Made by a program: the position numbers and the translations under genes. A stretch of DNA of 64,000 nt, from positions 176,635-240,634 of the forward strand of contig DELY01000003.1 of NCBI GenBank assembly GCA_002354655.1, given 5' to 3'. Below, piece after piece: positions 8,567 through 18,365 of the stretch. The notes below the pieces were generated by a model. The model saw only the letters and a program-made list of their open reading frames with translations. It was not told the DNA's origin and made no database searches. How positions within the stretch are numbered: the stretch's first letter is position 1; every line of letters starts with the position of its first letter. Source of the stretch: Pseudomonas sp. UBA2684 (GTDB lineage Bacteria; Pseudomonadota; Gammaproteobacteria; Pseudomonadales; Pseudomonadaceae).

Positions 8567-9382
8567 TCAGCGATCAACCGGTGTGTCCGGATGGTTGCCC
8601 CATTCGCCCCAAGAGCCGGCATAGGCTTTGACACGTGGGTAACCGAGCGCTTTGGCCACCAAGTAGGTGAAGCCGGAGCGGTGGTGGGTTTGGCAGTGGG
8701 TGATGATTTCTTTGTCTGCGGTGATGCCGAGGTCGGCGAGGATCGCCGGCATGTCCTGGCGGATGCGCAGGGCGCGGGCTTGATCCATGCCGGCGGTCCA
8801 CTCGAAATTGACGGCGCCAGGGATGTGCCCGGCTTTCGCCGCGAGGACTTTTTCGCCGCGGTATTCGGCTGGCGTGCGTGCATCCCAGATCGCCAGGTCG
8901 GCGGCGCCCAGACGGCTTTGCAGGTATTCGCGGGTGGCCGTTGGCGCATCGTGCAGGTTCAGCTTCAACGTGCCGGTCTGTGCTGCGCGTGGTTCGCTGC
9001 TAAGCGGGCGAGCCTCGGCCAGCCAGGCATGCAGGCCGCCATCGAGGTAGTGGTAGCGGTGGTGGCCGATCACGTCGAGCAGCCAGATGAAGCGGCCGGC
9101 CCAGCCGCCGCCTTCGTCGTCGTAGACCACGTAGACCGCATCGGGGCGATGTCCCAGTTCGGCGAATAACTGCTCAAGTTGCGCCGGCTCCGGTAGCAGA
9201 CCCGGCGCTGGCGGTTGGCCCAGCTGGGTGCGTTTGGGGTCGACGAAATACGCCCCGGGGATGTGTCCGCTGGCATAGCGCGCGGCGCTGGTCAGGTCGA
9301 CCAGGATCAAGTCCGGCGCACCCAGGCGGCTGGCCAGCTCGGCCGGCTCAATAACCAATGGCAACTCAGCGAAGGCAGTCAT
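8567..9382 (-). CDS. rhdA: Thiosulfate:cyanide sulfurtransferase (rhodanese) RhdA
   Basis: A tandem-domain rhodanese of 271 residues. It transfers sulfane sulfur from thiosulfate to cyanide, which is useful in cyanide-exposed Pseudomonas. The N-terminal rhodanese fold (about 8-125) is inactive. The C-terminal fold (about 150-265) carries the active-site C230 in the loop CQTHHR, the short loop characteristic of RhdA. ATG at 9382 is chosen over an upstream frame start because it has an aggc/gagg ribosome site and matches the known family start. It overlaps no neighbour; the HDOD gene ends 46 bases upstream. Confidence 0.95.
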   Translation of the reverse strand: MTAFAELPLVIEPAELASRLGAPDLILVDLTSAARYASGHIPGAYFVDPKRTQLGQPPAPGLLPEPAQLEQLFAELGHRPDAVYVVYDDEGGGWAGRFIWLLDVIGHHRYHYLDGGLHAWLAEARPLSSEPRAAQTGTLKLNLHDAPTATREYLQSRLGAADLAIWDARTPAEYRGEKVLAAKAGHIPGAVNFEWTAGMDQARALRIRQDMPAILADLGITADKEIITHCQTHHRSGFTYLVAKALGYPRVKAYAGSWGEWGNHPDTPVDR

Positions 9383-9428
9383 GCTGGGCCTCGTCAGTAA
9401 GGGAAGGGGGCGAAGTGTAGCGGAAAGC

Positions 9429-10943
9429 CTAGCGCCCGCGGTTGGCAAAGCTGCCGAGGGCGCGTTCGATGCATTGCGCGGTTTTACTGAAGGCTTGCAG
9501 GCTGGTGTCGCTGAACGCGGTGCCGGCCTGGTCGGCGACGACGAGCATCACCACTCGCCCGTTGCTGACCAGCGAGCGAAGCAACAGGTGTTCGCTGGGG
9601 AACAGGGCCTTCAGCGCGCCGGGTAGCAGGGCGGAGAATTGTGCGATGTTGGTCGGCGTCAGGCGCAGTTGCCCGGGCTCACGCAGCAAGCGGCGCAGCA
9701 CCTGGCTGTGCTGCGGGTCGAGGGATAATCCGGCGCTGGCCGGGTCAAGGCCAATCGACTGCTGGGCGAGCAGGCGCGTGTGCGTGCGGTCGGCCAGCAG
9801 CAGCAACACGCGGCGCATGCCGCAGGCCTGCAAGGCTTGGCTGGCGCAGGCACTGAGTTGCAGCACATTGCTGAACGCACTGGGCTGCGCCAGCAGTTGT
9901 GCGCAGTGCTGGCGCCAGTCATGGACGGCGCTGGGGGCGAGAGCGGCGGGCCGGGCTTGCCAGCGCCGGGCATCCCAAGGCCACAGCAGAGCTTCGGCCG
10001 GGTGCCAGAGCTCGGCCGTGTTTTGCTGGCGTGCGCTGTGGGCGGCGTGTTGGTGAATCTGTTGCTGCAGTTCATCCAGCGGCAGTTGCAGGTATAGCCC
10101 GGTCAGGCGTTGCCAGCGCAAGCTGTGCGGGCCGTTCCAGGCGTGGTGCGCGGAGATGGCCAGGCCGTTGGCCAGCAGGATGCTGTTAGCCGGCTGGGTC
10201 AGCCAGCGGCGTAGGCCGCTGTCGGCGTCGAGGTGTTGCTGTTGTTGCAGCGGATGCTGGTTGTTCCTGGCGATGTGCAGGGCCTTGGCCAGCATGCGTC
10301 GGTCGTTTACCAGCAGGCGATAACCCGCGATGATCCACTCCGGCAGGCGCCATTGCTCAGCCAACGCCAGGCAAAGCTTGAGCAGTGGAACACCGAGGAC
10401 CTCGCGTTCGACCTTGGCGGCCGGCTCGCCCTTGACCAGTACCCGCTGCTGCCAGACTTCGAGTAGCTCGGGGTGGGCGGCGAGCAGCGACCAGAGTGGT
10501 GCGAGAAACAACAGGCTGCCCCAGTGGATTTCCTGCCAGAGCCGCGCCAGGCGGCCGGCGAACAAGCCATTGGCCTGCTGCGTGGCATGTTGGCTGATCA
10601 GCTGGATTTGTCGCAAAGCATGTGGGATTTCGTTGGCCGGCAAGGCGGGTTGACGCTCAAGCAGTTCCTCGGTGCGTTTCAATCCCAGTCGGCTGAGTGC
10701 GCTCTCCAGGCTTTCCGCCGGCTCATTGAGGGTGGTGCTTTTGCGGTTGGCTTCGCGCATCACGCTCAGCGCCAGGGCCGGGCTGCTTTGCATCAGGTCG
10801 GCGATGTCGCGCAGCGAGCGGCGGCTATCGGCCAGGGCACGGCGCACCTGTTGATGGCTCTCGATCGGCACCGGCAATAGTTGCCCGTCCAGCAGCTTGA
10901 GCCAGGTATCGAGAGTGCGCGGTAGCGGTCGTGACGTGGGCAT
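9429..10943 (-). CDS. HDOD-domain protein with C-terminal GAF-like region
   Basis: This 504-residue soluble protein has an N-terminal HDOD domain (about 15-215). HDOD domains are HD-fold relatives that lack phosphohydrolase residues and usually serve in signalling. The C-terminal 170 residues have an alternating strand/helix pattern ending in VVMLVVADQ, reminiscent of a GAF domain. It is divergent from motA; the 118-base gap holds a possible flagellar sigma-28 promoter for motA. Position beside stator genes and upstream of rhdA is conserved, from memory, in P. aeruginosa. Substrate and partners are unknown. ATG 10943 has only a weak ribosome site. Confidence 0.8.
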   Translation of the reverse strand: MPTSRPLPRTLDTWLKLLDGQLLPVPIESHQQVRRALADSRRSLRDIADLMQSSPALALSVMREANRKSTTLNEPAESLESALSRLGLKRTEELLERQPALPANEIPHALRQIQLISQHATQQANGLFAGRLARLWQEIHWGSLLFLAPLWSLLAAHPELLEVWQQRVLVKGEPAAKVEREVLGVPLLKLCLALAEQWRLPEWIIAGYRLLVNDRRMLAKALHIARNNQHPLQQQQHLDADSGLRRWLTQPANSILLANGLAISAHHAWNGPHSLRWQRLTGLYLQLPLDELQQQIHQHAAHSARQQNTAELWHPAEALLWPWDARRWQARPAALAPSAVHDWRQHCAQLLAQPSAFSNVLQLSACASQALQACGMRRVLLLLADRTHTRLLAQQSIGLDPASAGLSLDPQHSQVLRRLLREPGQLRLTPTNIAQFSALLPGALKALFPSEHLLLRSLVSNGRVVMLVVADQAGTAFSDTSLQAFSKTAQCIERALGSFANRGR

Positions 10944-10980
10944 GAGTGTTGAGCCAAGCTGGCTTTTAGCCTTAACTGGC

Positions 10981-11007
10981 TATAGTCTCGCGCACAACTT
11001 CCGATAA
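10981..11007 (+). promoter_or_regulatory. Candidate FliA (sigma-28) promoter for motAB
   Basis: tatagtct (10981-10988), an 11-base spacer and tccgataa (11000-11007) fit the flagellar consensus TAAAGTTT-N11-GCCGATAA at 13 of 16 positions with exact spacing. It lies 55 bases before the motA start codon and reads toward it. No experimental support is available from sequence alone. Confidence 0.5.
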
Positions 11008-11061
11008 ATAGAAGGGTTGTTTTGCAAAACCCTTACTACTGGCTCTGGCAAGTTCCTTTCT

Positions 11062-11913
11062 ATGGCAAAAATCATCGGCATCATTGTTGTATTCGCCAGC
11101 GTGCTCGGCGGGTTCATGCTTTCTGGCGGCCAGTTTATGGCGCTGGTGCACCCGTTCGAAGTGTTGATCATTGGCGGCGCGGCGCTGGGTGCCTTTTTAC
11201 AGGCCAACCCGGGCAGCATGTTCATGCATGTCTTCAAGAAGTCCTTGAAGATGTTCAGCACGCGGTTCACCCACACCTACTACCTGGAAGTGCTGCGCCT
11301 GCTCTACGAGATTCTCAACAAGAGTCGGCGCGAGGGCATGATGGCCATCGAGGCTGACCTCGAAGACCCAGCCGCCAGCCCGATTTTCAGCAAGTACCCG
11401 GCGATCCTCAAAGACGAGCGGATGACCGCTTACATTTGTGATTACCTGCGCATCATGTCGTCCGGCAACATGGCGCCGCATGAGCTGGAAGGCCTGTTCG
11501 ACATGGAGTTGGCGGGGATCAAGGAAGACCTCGATCACCCCGCGCACGCCGTGGCCAAGGTTGCCGACGGTATGCCGGCGATGGGGATCGTGGCTGCGGT
11601 GCTGGGGATCGTGATCACCATGTCGATCCTCGCCGAGGCGGATAACGCCGAGATCGGTCAGAAGGTTGGTACAGCCCTGGTAGGGACCTTCCTCGGGATT
11701 CTTGCCTCCTACGGTTTCTTTGGGCCGCTGGCCGGTGCGTTGGAGCACGATGCCAAGGAAGAGCTGAATATCTACGAGGCAATCAAGGCCGGCTTGGTCG
11801 CCTCGGCGTCCGGCATGCCGCCGTCGCTGGCCGTGGAGTTCGCGCGCAAGGCACTCTATCCGGCGCACCGCCCCAGCTTTATCGAGCTGGAACAGGCGAT
11901 GCGCGGGAGCTGA
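11062..11913 (+). CDS. motA: Flagellar motor stator protein MotA
   Basis: MotA forms, with MotB, the proton-conducting stator of the flagellar motor in the inner membrane. The 283-residue protein has four membrane segments: two near the N-terminus (about 1-20 and 30-50), then a large cytoplasmic loop with charged residues, and two more near 170-215. The conserved PAMGIVAAVLG region and the FFGPLAGALE segment are present. ATG 11062 (MAKIIGII) matches the family start; an in-frame TTG upstream at 11017 would place residues before the first membrane helix and is rejected. motB follows after 10 bases, so the two form an operon. Pseudomonas typically has a second stator, motCD, elsewhere. Confidence 0.96.
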   Translation: MAKIIGIIVVFASVLGGFMLSGGQFMALVHPFEVLIIGGAALGAFLQANPGSMFMHVFKKSLKMFSTRFTHTYYLEVLRLLYEILNKSRREGMMAIEADLEDPAASPIFSKYPAILKDERMTAYICDYLRIMSSGNMAPHELEGLFDMELAGIKEDLDHPAHAVAKVADGMPAMGIVAAVLGIVITMSILAEADNAEIGQKVGTALVGTFLGILASYGFFGPLAGALEHDAKEELNIYEAIKAGLVASASGMPPSLAVEFARKALYPAHRPSFIELEQAMRGS

Positions 11914-11923
11914 CGGCTGAGCC

Positions 11924-12946
11924 ATGGAGAATAATCAGCCGATTATCGTCAAGCGGGTCAAGAAGGTTGCCGGCGGCCACCACGGTGGTGCCTGGAAAAT
12001 CGCCTTTGCTGACTTCGCCACGGCGATGATGGCGTTCTTTTTGGTGATGTGGCTGATGTCCTCGGCCACGCCTGAGCAGAAGAAACTGATTTCCGGTTAT
12101 TTCAAAGACCCGATCGGCTTTTCCGAAAGCGCCAGCCCTTATGTGATCGACTTGGGCGGTTCGCCAACGCCTGCGCCGGATCGCACACTGAACCCCGAGG
12201 CGCAGGACCAGGCGGACAGCGAACAGCAGGAGATCGAGCCGGAGCAGGTCGAAAGCCTGGCCGAAGAACTGGAGCGCGAGCGGCTGGAATTGCTGCTGCA
12301 AGAGCTGCAGAACAAAGTCGAAGAAGACCCGCAGTTGCAACGGTTCAAGGATCAGATCCTCTTCGAAATCACCCAGGATGGCCTGCGCATCCAGATCATG
12401 GATGCCGAGAACCGGCCGATGTTCGACCTCGGCAGTGCGCGCTTGCAGCCCTATTTCGAAGACATCCTGCTGGCCATGGTCGACACCATCAAGGCGGTGC
12501 CGAACAAGATCAGCATCAGCGGCCATACCGATGCCAAGCCGTTTGCCGGCTCGGGCGACTTCGGTAACTGGGAGCTTTCGGCCAACCGTGCCAACGCCGC
12601 GCGGCGCGTGCTGGTGGCCGGTGGCTACGACGAAGAGCAGGTGGCGCGGGTGGTCGGTTATGCCTCGTCGGCGCTGTTCGACCGGCAAAATCCGCTCAAT
12701 CCGGTCAATCGGCGTATCGACATCACTGTGTTGACGAAAAAAGCCCAGCGCGCCATCGAAGGCGAGCAGGACGCTGGCGAAACCCCTGAAACCCCGGCTT
12801 CTGATGCCGATGGCGGTGCGTCGCTGCCTGGCACTGCTGCGCCGGGCACTGCGCCTGCGGCTGAGCCGATTGCCCCGGACGTGCTGCGCGAGCGCTTGAA
12901 TATCTTCGAAGATGGCGTGCTGCAATTCGATCAGCCGAGCGAATGA
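11924..12946 (+). CDS. motB: Flagellar motor stator protein MotB
   Basis: The 340-residue partner of MotA. The single membrane helix (about 28-48) contains D30 in the FADF motif, the proton-accepting residue. The periplasmic part has a plug and linker region, an acidic coiled section (about 95-140), and an OmpA-like peptidoglycan-binding domain (about 150-270) with ISGHTDAKPF and LSANRANAARR. The C-terminal tail of about 60 residues is rich in Ala, Pro and Gly and probably flexible. It follows motA by 10 bases. Length is slightly above that of E. coli MotB because of the tail. Confidence 0.96.
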   Translation: MENNQPIIVKRVKKVAGGHHGGAWKIAFADFATAMMAFFLVMWLMSSATPEQKKLISGYFKDPIGFSESASPYVIDLGGSPTPAPDRTLNPEAQDQADSEQQEIEPEQVESLAEELERERLELLLQELQNKVEEDPQLQRFKDQILFEITQDGLRIQIMDAENRPMFDLGSARLQPYFEDILLAMVDTIKAVPNKISISGHTDAKPFAGSGDFGNWELSANRANAARRVLVAGGYDEEQVARVVGYASSALFDRQNPLNPVNRRIDITVLTKKAQRAIEGEQDAGETPETPASDADGGASLPGTAAPGTAPAAEPIAPDVLRERLNIFEDGVLQFDQPSE

Positions 12947-12995
12947 TGCGTCTGCTGTAATGCCCAAGGCCGCGAGTGATCGCGGCCTTGTCGTA

Positions 12996-14027
12996 TCAGT
13001 AGTCGCTTTCCGGCAGGCTGGCGAGAATGTGCCGGTAGCTAGCCATCCGTTGCGGTTGGATGCGTCCGTCTTCCAGGGCCTTGAGCAGGGCGCAGCCGGG
13101 CTCGCGGTCATGCTTGCAGTCGCGGAAGCGGCAATGCCCGAGCAGCTCGTGAAACTCGATGAAGCCGGCCTCGACATCGTCGCGGCTGACGTGCACCAGG
13201 CCAAACTCGCGAATGCCGGGGGAGTCGATCAGCTCGCCGCCGCCGGGGAAGTGGAACAGCCGCGCGGTGGTGGTGGTGTGCGTGCCTTTGCCGGTCAACT
13301 CCGACAACGGCCCGACGCGGGTGTCGACACCGGGCAGCAGGCTGTTGACCAGCGAGGACTTGCCCACGCCCGACTGGCCGACGAATACGCTGACGTGGCC
13401 GTCCAGCTGCTGCTTGAGCTGCTCCATGCCGTCGCCTGCATGGGCCGACACCTCCAGCAGCGGATAACCCAGTTGGCGGTAGACGCCGAGCAGGGCATTC
13501 AGCGCCACGGCATTCTGCGCGTCGATCAGGTCGGCTTTGTTCAGCAGCAGCAGCGGGCGAATGCCGGCGTGCTCGGCGGCCACCAGGTAGCGGTCGATCA
13601 GGTTGGCGTGCGGTTCCGGCAGGGGCGCGAAGACGATCACGATCAGGTCGACGTTGGCGGCTACCGGCTTCAGCTGGCCGCGCGTGTCCGGGCGGCACAG
13701 CTCGGTGTGGCGCGGCAATTGCGCGACGATCACGCCGATGCCCTGATTGCCGGCGCGCCATACCACGCGGTCGCCGGTGACCATGGTCGGCAGGTTGGCG
13801 CGCAGGTGGCAGCGGAATACCTGGCCGGCCAGTTCGCCATCCAGCGCCTCAACCTCGATTTGCACGCCGAAGTGGGCAATCACCAAGCCGAGCTGTTCCG
13901 GGCCGAGATCGCCGCCTTCCAAGGTTTGCACCGCCTGCGACTCGCGTTTGGCGGCGCGGGCGGCGCGTTCGCCCTGGATTTTTTCGATGCGCCAGTTTTG
14001 CCGGCGGTTGAGTTGGCGTTTGGCCAT
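12996..14027 (-). CDS. rsgA: Small ribosomal subunit biogenesis GTPase RsgA
   Basis: A circularly permuted GTPase that checks late 30S assembly. The 343-residue protein has an OB-fold (about 40-110), then the permuted G motifs: NKAD (163-166), the P-loop GQSGVGKSS (217-225) and DSPG (268-271). A C-terminal zinc knuckle uses C299, C304, H306 and C312. The basic N-terminal 30 residues are typical of the gammaproteobacterial form. ATG 14027 with a ggaat ribosome site. Convergent with motB; orn and the methyltransferase lie on the opposite strand upstream. Confidence 0.96.
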   Translation of the reverse strand: MAKRQLNRRQNWRIEKIQGERAARAAKRESQAVQTLEGGDLGPEQLGLVIAHFGVQIEVEALDGELAGQVFRCHLRANLPTMVTGDRVVWRAGNQGIGVIVAQLPRHTELCRPDTRGQLKPVAANVDLIVIVFAPLPEPHANLIDRYLVAAEHAGIRPLLLLNKADLIDAQNAVALNALLGVYRQLGYPLLEVSAHAGDGMEQLKQQLDGHVSVFVGQSGVGKSSLVNSLLPGVDTRVGPLSELTGKGTHTTTTARLFHFPGGGELIDSPGIREFGLVHVSRDDVEAGFIEFHELLGHCRFRDCKHDREPGCALLKALEDGRIQPQRMASYRHILASLPESDY

Positions 14028-14143
14028 GGGGATTCCGGAGGTGAGTTGCAGTGAAAAGCGGTCGCGAGTCTAGCACGCGCTGCGTATCGACTCGTGCTGC
14101 GGCTACACTGCGCGGCAATCTATAGCGGCTGGGTGGCACGTAC

Positions 14144-14929
14144 ATGGCGGTGATGCAGGGGCAGTGGTTCGCGCGATACCCAGTGTTGCTGGCGCTGTTG
14201 GCGCAGCTCGCGGCGGTCGTGTTGCTCGGTGTGCTGATCTACGCGGCGGCGCAGTTATCCAGCTGGCGCCCCAGCGGGTTGGTCGCCGGCCTGCTGCAAG
14301 GTTTGCTGGCGGCCAGCTTCGGCCGCTGGCTGGGGCTGTCGCGCTGGTGGTGGTGGCTGAACCTGGGGTTTGTCCCAGCCGTGCTGCTGGTCAGTGGCGC
14401 GGCGTTGCCCTCCTGGGTATTTCTCCTGGGCTTTTTCCTGGTGCTGCTGCTCAACTGGAACAGCGTGGGCGAGCGGGTGCCGCTGTACCTGACGGGCGCG
14501 CGCAGCCGGCGTGAACTGGCGGCGCTGCTGGCCCGCCGGCAGCCGGTGTTTCGCTTCATCGACCTCGGCTGCGGGCCGGCGGGCACCTTGCTGTGGCTGG
14601 CGCGGCAGTTTCCGCAGGCGCAGTTCGTCGGCGTGGAGACGGCGCCGCTGTCCTTCGCCATCGCCTGGTTGCGCAGTCTGCCGCGGCAGAACTGCCAGGT
14701 GCGCTACGAGAACCTGTGGCGCAGCGACCTGTCCAGCTTCGATGTGGCCTACAGCTTTCTCTCGCCCGCGCCGATGGCGGCAGTGTGGGCGAAGGTGTGC
14801 GCGGAGCTGCCGACGGGTGCCTGGTTGATCAGCAATAGCTTCGAGGTGCCTGGTGTAGCGGCGGATGAAGTGGTCGAGCTGAAGGATTGGCGGCATTCGC
14901 GCCTGCTGCTGTGGCGCGTCCCCGGCTGA
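14144..14929 (+). CDS. Membrane-anchored class I SAM-dependent methyltransferase
   Basis: The 261-residue protein has three hydrophobic segments in its first 105 residues (about 13-37, 46-62 and 71-104), then a soluble Rossmann-fold methyltransferase domain. Motif I, DLGCGPAG, is at 140-147, and an acidic end of the second strand (GVETAP) follows about 20 residues later. A Trp cluster (WWWW) sits in the membrane part. The substrate is unknown; anchoring suggests a lipid, quinone or membrane protein. It is read toward orn with a 40-base gap. ATG 14144 is used; a second ATG three codons on is possible. Confidence 0.75.
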   Translation: MAVMQGQWFARYPVLLALLAQLAAVVLLGVLIYAAAQLSSWRPSGLVAGLLQGLLAASFGRWLGLSRWWWWLNLGFVPAVLLVSGAALPSWVFLLGFFLVLLLNWNSVGERVPLYLTGARSRRELAALLARRQPVFRFIDLGCGPAGTLLWLARQFPQAQFVGVETAPLSFAIAWLRSLPRQNCQVRYENLWRSDLSSFDVAYSFLSPAPMAAVWAKVCAELPTGAWLISNSFEVPGVAADEVVELKDWRHSRLLLWRVPG

Positions 14930-14969
14930 TTTATTCGCTAAACTGGCGACTCAAGCCGAGGAGCGCAGC

Positions 14970-15512
14970 ATGCAAAACCCACAGAATCTGATCTGGATCG
15001 ACCTGGAAATGACCGGTCTGGACCCCGAGCAAGACGTCATCATCGAGATGGCCACCATTGTCACCGACAGCGACCTGAACATCCTTGCCGAGGGGCCGGT
15101 GATTGCCGTGCACCAGAGCGATGCGCTGCTCGCCGGCATGGACGAGTGGAACACCCGCACCCACGGCGAAAGCGGCCTGACCCAGCGGGTGCGCGCGAGC
15201 ACGATCAGCCAGGCCGAAGCCGAGGCGCAGACCATCGCCTTTCTGGAGCAATGGGTGCCCAAGGGCAAGTCGCCGATCTGTGGTAACAGCATCGGTCAGG
15301 ATCGGCGTTTTCTCTACCGCTACATGCCCGACCTGGAAGCGTTTTTCCACTACCGCTACCTGGATGTCTCGACCCTGAAGATTCTCGCCGACCGCTGGGC
15401 GCCGACGATCAAGGAAGGCTTCCAGAAGAAGGGCACGCACCAGGCGCTGGACGATATCCGCGAGTCCATCGCCGAGCTGCAGTACTACCGCGAGCACTTC
15501 CTCAAGGTTTGA
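14970..15512 (+). CDS. orn: Oligoribonuclease
   Basis: A DEDDh exoribonuclease that degrades 2-5 nt RNAs to mononucleotides. In Pseudomonas it also clears pGpG, the breakdown product of c-di-GMP. The 180-residue protein shows the catalytic set D11 and E13 (IDLEMTG), D111 (GQDRRF), H157 and D162 (THQALDDI). The ribosome site aggag lies just before ATG 14970. Its role links it to the c-di-GMP proteins elsewhere in the window. A structured repeat follows the stop codon. Confidence 0.97.
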   Translation: MQNPQNLIWIDLEMTGLDPEQDVIIEMATIVTDSDLNILAEGPVIAVHQSDALLAGMDEWNTRTHGESGLTQRVRASTISQAEAEAQTIAFLEQWVPKGKSPICGNSIGQDRRFLYRYMPDLEAFFHYRYLDVSTLKILADRWAPTIKEGFQKKGTHQALDDIRESIAELQYYREHFLKV

Positions 15513-15517
15513 GAGCT

Positions 15518-15683
15518 TGTGAAAAACTCTCGCCTACTGCGACCGCCTCCAAACGCCCGCTGCGGTGTTGCGCTACCTGAAAAGCAGGGTCATTTAGCTC
15601 ACTAAACTCCCCTACTTTCCGTGTAGCGCGCCTTGCCGCGGACGCTTGGAGACGGTCTCGCTACGGCGTTCGATATTTTCACA
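15518..15683 (-). repeat. Structured intergenic element, copy A
   Basis: This is the first of three related non-coding elements (others at 38064-38199 and 55830-55962). Read leftward it contains the box gcaaggc, a stem gtagcgc/gcgctac (plus-strand 15570-15576 with 15623-15629), an inner stem tttag/ctaaa (15593-15597 with 15602-15606) around a ggagtt...aatga core, and a box similar to aacgcagca. Outer arms tgtgaaaa and ttttcaca lie at 15518-15525 and 15676-15683. It sits between the convergent genes orn and queG. The stem bases differ from the other copies but still pair. Confidence 0.65.
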
Positions 15684-15741
15684 ATATCTGAGTGAGGCGA
15701 GGGTAGATGACGTTCTGTTCCGGCTAAAGCGCCATCCGCTC

Positions 15742-16806
15742 CTAGCGGCGCGCATGTTGCGCCAGCGCCCACTCGACATGCTCGCGTACCAGCGCCGAGG
15801 GGTGCTCGCGGCGCGCCTGCAAGGCCTCCAGCACCGGAATGCTCGACGGCGCATTGCCCAGGCCAACCGCCAGGTTGCGCAGCCAGCGTTCGTAGCCGGC
15901 GCGGCGCAGTGGCGAGCCTTCGGTGCGGCTGAGAAATTCCTCTTCGCTCCAGCGAAACAGCTCGGCTAGTTCGGCGTTGTCCAGTTGGTGGCGCGGCTGG
16001 AAGTCGCTCTGCTCGGTGGGGCGGGCGAAACGGTTCCACGGGCAGACCATCTGGCAGTCGTCGCAGCCGAACACCCGGTTGCCGATGGGCGCGCGCAGCT
16101 CGACCGGGATCGGGCCTTTCAGTTCGATGGTCAGGTAGGAGATGCAGCGCCGCGCATCCAGCACATAGGGGCCAACGAAGGCGGCGGTCGGGCAGATGTC
16201 CATGCAGGCCGTGCAACGCCCGCAATGCTCCGTGGCATGTGGCGCATCCACTGGCAGCGGCAGGTCGACGAACAGCTCGCCGAGAAAGAAGTAGCTGCCT
16301 GCCTTGCGGTTGAGTACCAGGGTGTTCTTGCCGATCCAGCCCAGTCCCGCCTGCTCGGCGATGGCTTTCTCCAGCACCGGCGCACTGTCGACAAAGGCGC
16401 GGTAACCGAACGGGCCAATCTGCTGCTGAATGCGCTCAGCCAGTTGCTGCAGGCGTTTGCGAATCAGCTTGTGGTAGTCGCGGCCCAGGGCGTAGCGCGA
16501 CACGTAGGCTTTTTCCGGCTGGCCGAGGCGCTGCGCCATCTGCGTGTCGCCGGGCAGGTAATCCATACGCAACGACACCACGCGCAGCGTGCCGGTCACC
16601 AGTTGCTCCGGGTGCGAGCGCTTGCTGCCGTGGGCCGCCATATAGTCCATCTCGCCCTGGTAGCCGGCGTCCAGCCAGCGCTGCAGGTGCGCTTCATGTT
16701 CGCCGAGATCGAGGCCGGCGATGCCCACCTGCTGGAAACCCAGCTCGCGGCCCCAGTCCTTGATCGACTGGGCGAGGGCGGCAAGATCGAGGGTGTCGGC
16801 GTTCAT
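15742..16806 (-). CDS. queG: Epoxyqueuosine reductase QueG
   Basis: Catalyses the final cobalamin-dependent step of queuosine synthesis, reduction of epoxyqueuosine in tRNA. The 354-residue protein has the DUF1730 N-terminal region with the probable catalytic D140, then two [4Fe-4S] sites built from C195, C198, C201 and C205 and from C221, C248, C251 and C255. The C-terminal HEAT-like segment has normal length. Start ATG 16806. It is divergent from nnr with 59 bases between them. Confidence 0.96.
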   Translation of the reverse strand: MNADTLDLAALAQSIKDWGRELGFQQVGIAGLDLGEHEAHLQRWLDAGYQGEMDYMAAHGSKRSHPEQLVTGTLRVVSLRMDYLPGDTQMAQRLGQPEKAYVSRYALGRDYHKLIRKRLQQLAERIQQQIGPFGYRAFVDSAPVLEKAIAEQAGLGWIGKNTLVLNRKAGSYFFLGELFVDLPLPVDAPHATEHCGRCTACMDICPTAAFVGPYVLDARRCISYLTIELKGPIPVELRAPIGNRVFGCDDCQMVCPWNRFARPTEQSDFQPRHQLDNAELAELFRWSEEEFLSRTEGSPLRRAGYERWLRNLAVGLGNAPSSIPVLEALQARREHPSALVREHVEWALAQHARR

Positions 16807-16865
16807 CTAAGGCAGGTAACCGGGGCGGAGGTGGGTATAATTCTGCCAGACATCGGAGCCGACGC

Positions 16866-18365
16866 ATGCCGCATTCTCCAGACAATCTTCCGCTTGCCCT
16901 GTATACCGCCGCGCAGGTGCGCGAACTCGATGCACGGCTGATCGCCGCCGGTACGCCGGGATTCACGCTGATGAGCCGCGCCGCGCATGCCATCTGGCGC
17001 GCGTTGCGCCGACGCTGGCCGGATGTCGGCGTGCTGACCGTGTTGGCTGGGCGCGGCAACAACGCCGGTGATGGTTATCTGCTGGCGGCCCTGGCCCTGC
17101 GTGCCGGATGGCGCGTGCAGGTGCTGGCAGTGGGCGATTCGGCCGCGCTGCTCGGCGCTGCCGCACAGGCGCGCGACGAAGCGTTGGCGGCTGGCGTTGT
17201 GGTGCAGCCTTGGAGCGAGTGCGCGCCGCTCGACGGTGTAGTGGTCGATGCGTTGCTCGGCACCGGCCTCAGCGGCGCGGTACGCGAGCCCTATGCCCAG
17301 GCGATCCGTCTGCTGAATGCCAGCGGCCTGCCGGTGCTGGCGGTGGATATTCCCTCCGGCCTGTGCAGCGACACCGGGCAGGTGCTGGGCGTGGCGGTGC
17401 GCTCGCAGCTGACGGTGACACTGATCGGCCTGAAGCTCGGGCTGTTCACCGGCGAGGCGGCGCAGTGGGTTGGCGAGTTGGTATTCGACGATGTGCAGGC
17501 CGATGCGCTGATCGTGGCCGCGCAGGCCAGCGCCGCGCAGCGTCTGGCGGGCAGCAACCTGCCGCGTCTGCCGGCGCGGCTAGCGGGGGTGCACAAGGGC
17601 CAGTTGGGGCATGTGTTGGTGGTGGGGGGCGATCGCGGTTTTGCCGGCGCCGCGTTGCTGGCGGCGCAGAGTGCCTTGCGCAGCGGCGCGGGCCTGGTCT
17701 CGCTGGCCACGCGCGCGGAGCACCTGGCGGCGGCCCAGGCGCGTTTGCCCGAGGTAATGGCCGCGGCGATGGCCTCGGCCAATCAGTTACGCTCGCTCGG
17801 CGCAGCCGCCTCGGTCTGGGTGGTCGGGCCTGGTTTGGGTCAGGGCGCCTGGGGTCGCAGTCTGCTGTCGGCGGCGCAGGTCAGCGCGGCGGCGCAGGTC
17901 TGGGATGCCGATGCGCTCAACCTGTTGGCGGCGGGCGCGGTCACGCTGCCGGCGGATTGCCTGCTCACCCCGCATCCAGGCGAGGCGGCGCGCCTGCTGG
18001 CGATTAGCACGGCCGCGGTGCAGGCGGATCGCCCGGCTGCCGCGCGGGCGCTGGCCCGTCGCTACGGAGTGGTGTGTGTGTTGAAAGGCGCCGGCACGCT
18101 GATCGCCGAGCCGTCCGGGCACGTGTGGTTATGTGACCGCGGCCACCCGGCGATGGCCGGTGCCGGTCTGGGTGATGTCCTCGCCGGTTTGATTGGTGCG
18201 CTGCGCGCCCAGGGCTTGCCCGCCACGGCGGCGGCCTGTCTGGGGGTGTGGGCGCATGCGCTGGCCGGTGAGCGGCAGGCGCTAGAGGGGTGTGGGTTGG
18301 CGGCGAGCGACTTGTGCGCCGCCATTCGTCAGGTATTGCAGGAGCATGCTGGGTGTCCGAACTAG
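16866..18365 (+). CDS. nnr: Bifunctional NAD(P)H-hydrate epimerase / ADP-dependent dehydratase
   Basis: Repairs damaged hydrated NAD(P)H. The 499-residue protein is a fusion: the N-terminal epimerase (YjeF_N, about 10-220) has the GRGNNAGDG loop at 62-70, and the C-terminal dehydratase of the ribokinase fold (about 235-490) has VHKGQLGHV (242-250), TPHPGE (368-373) and [11 protein letters not shown] (431-441). The ATG at 16866 follows a ggag site. It begins the superoperon; the next gene, tsaE, starts 13 bases before this stop codon, indicating coupling. Confidence 0.95.
   Translation: MPHSPDNLPLALYTAAQVRELDARLIAAGTPGFTLMSRAAHAIWRALRRRWPDVGVLTVLAGRGNNAGDGYLLAALALRAGWRVQVLAVGDSAALLGAAAQARDEALAAGVVVQPWSECAPLDGVVVDALLGTGLSGAVREPYAQAIRLLNASGLPVLAVDIPSGLCSDTGQVLGVAVRSQLTVTLIGLKLGLFTGEAAQWVGELVFDDVQADALIVAAQASAAQRLAGSNLPRLPARLAGVHKGQLGHVLVVGGDRGFAGAALLAAQSALRSGAGLVSLATRAEHLAAAQARLPEVMAAAMASANQLRSLGAAASVWVVGPGLGQGAWGRSLLSAAQVSAAAQVWDADALNLLAAGAVTLPADCLLTPHPGEAARLLAISTAAVQADRPAAARALARRYGVVCVLKGAGTLIAEPSGHVWLCDRGHPAMAGAGLGDVLAGLIGALRAQGLPATAAACLGVWAHALAGERQALEGCGLAASDLCAAIRQVLQEHAGCPN

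Noticed and set aside
9383-9448. An upstream start for rhdA
   Set aside because: The extra 22 residues run into the gap with the HDOD gene, and the ATG at 9382 has the better ribosome site and matches the family start.
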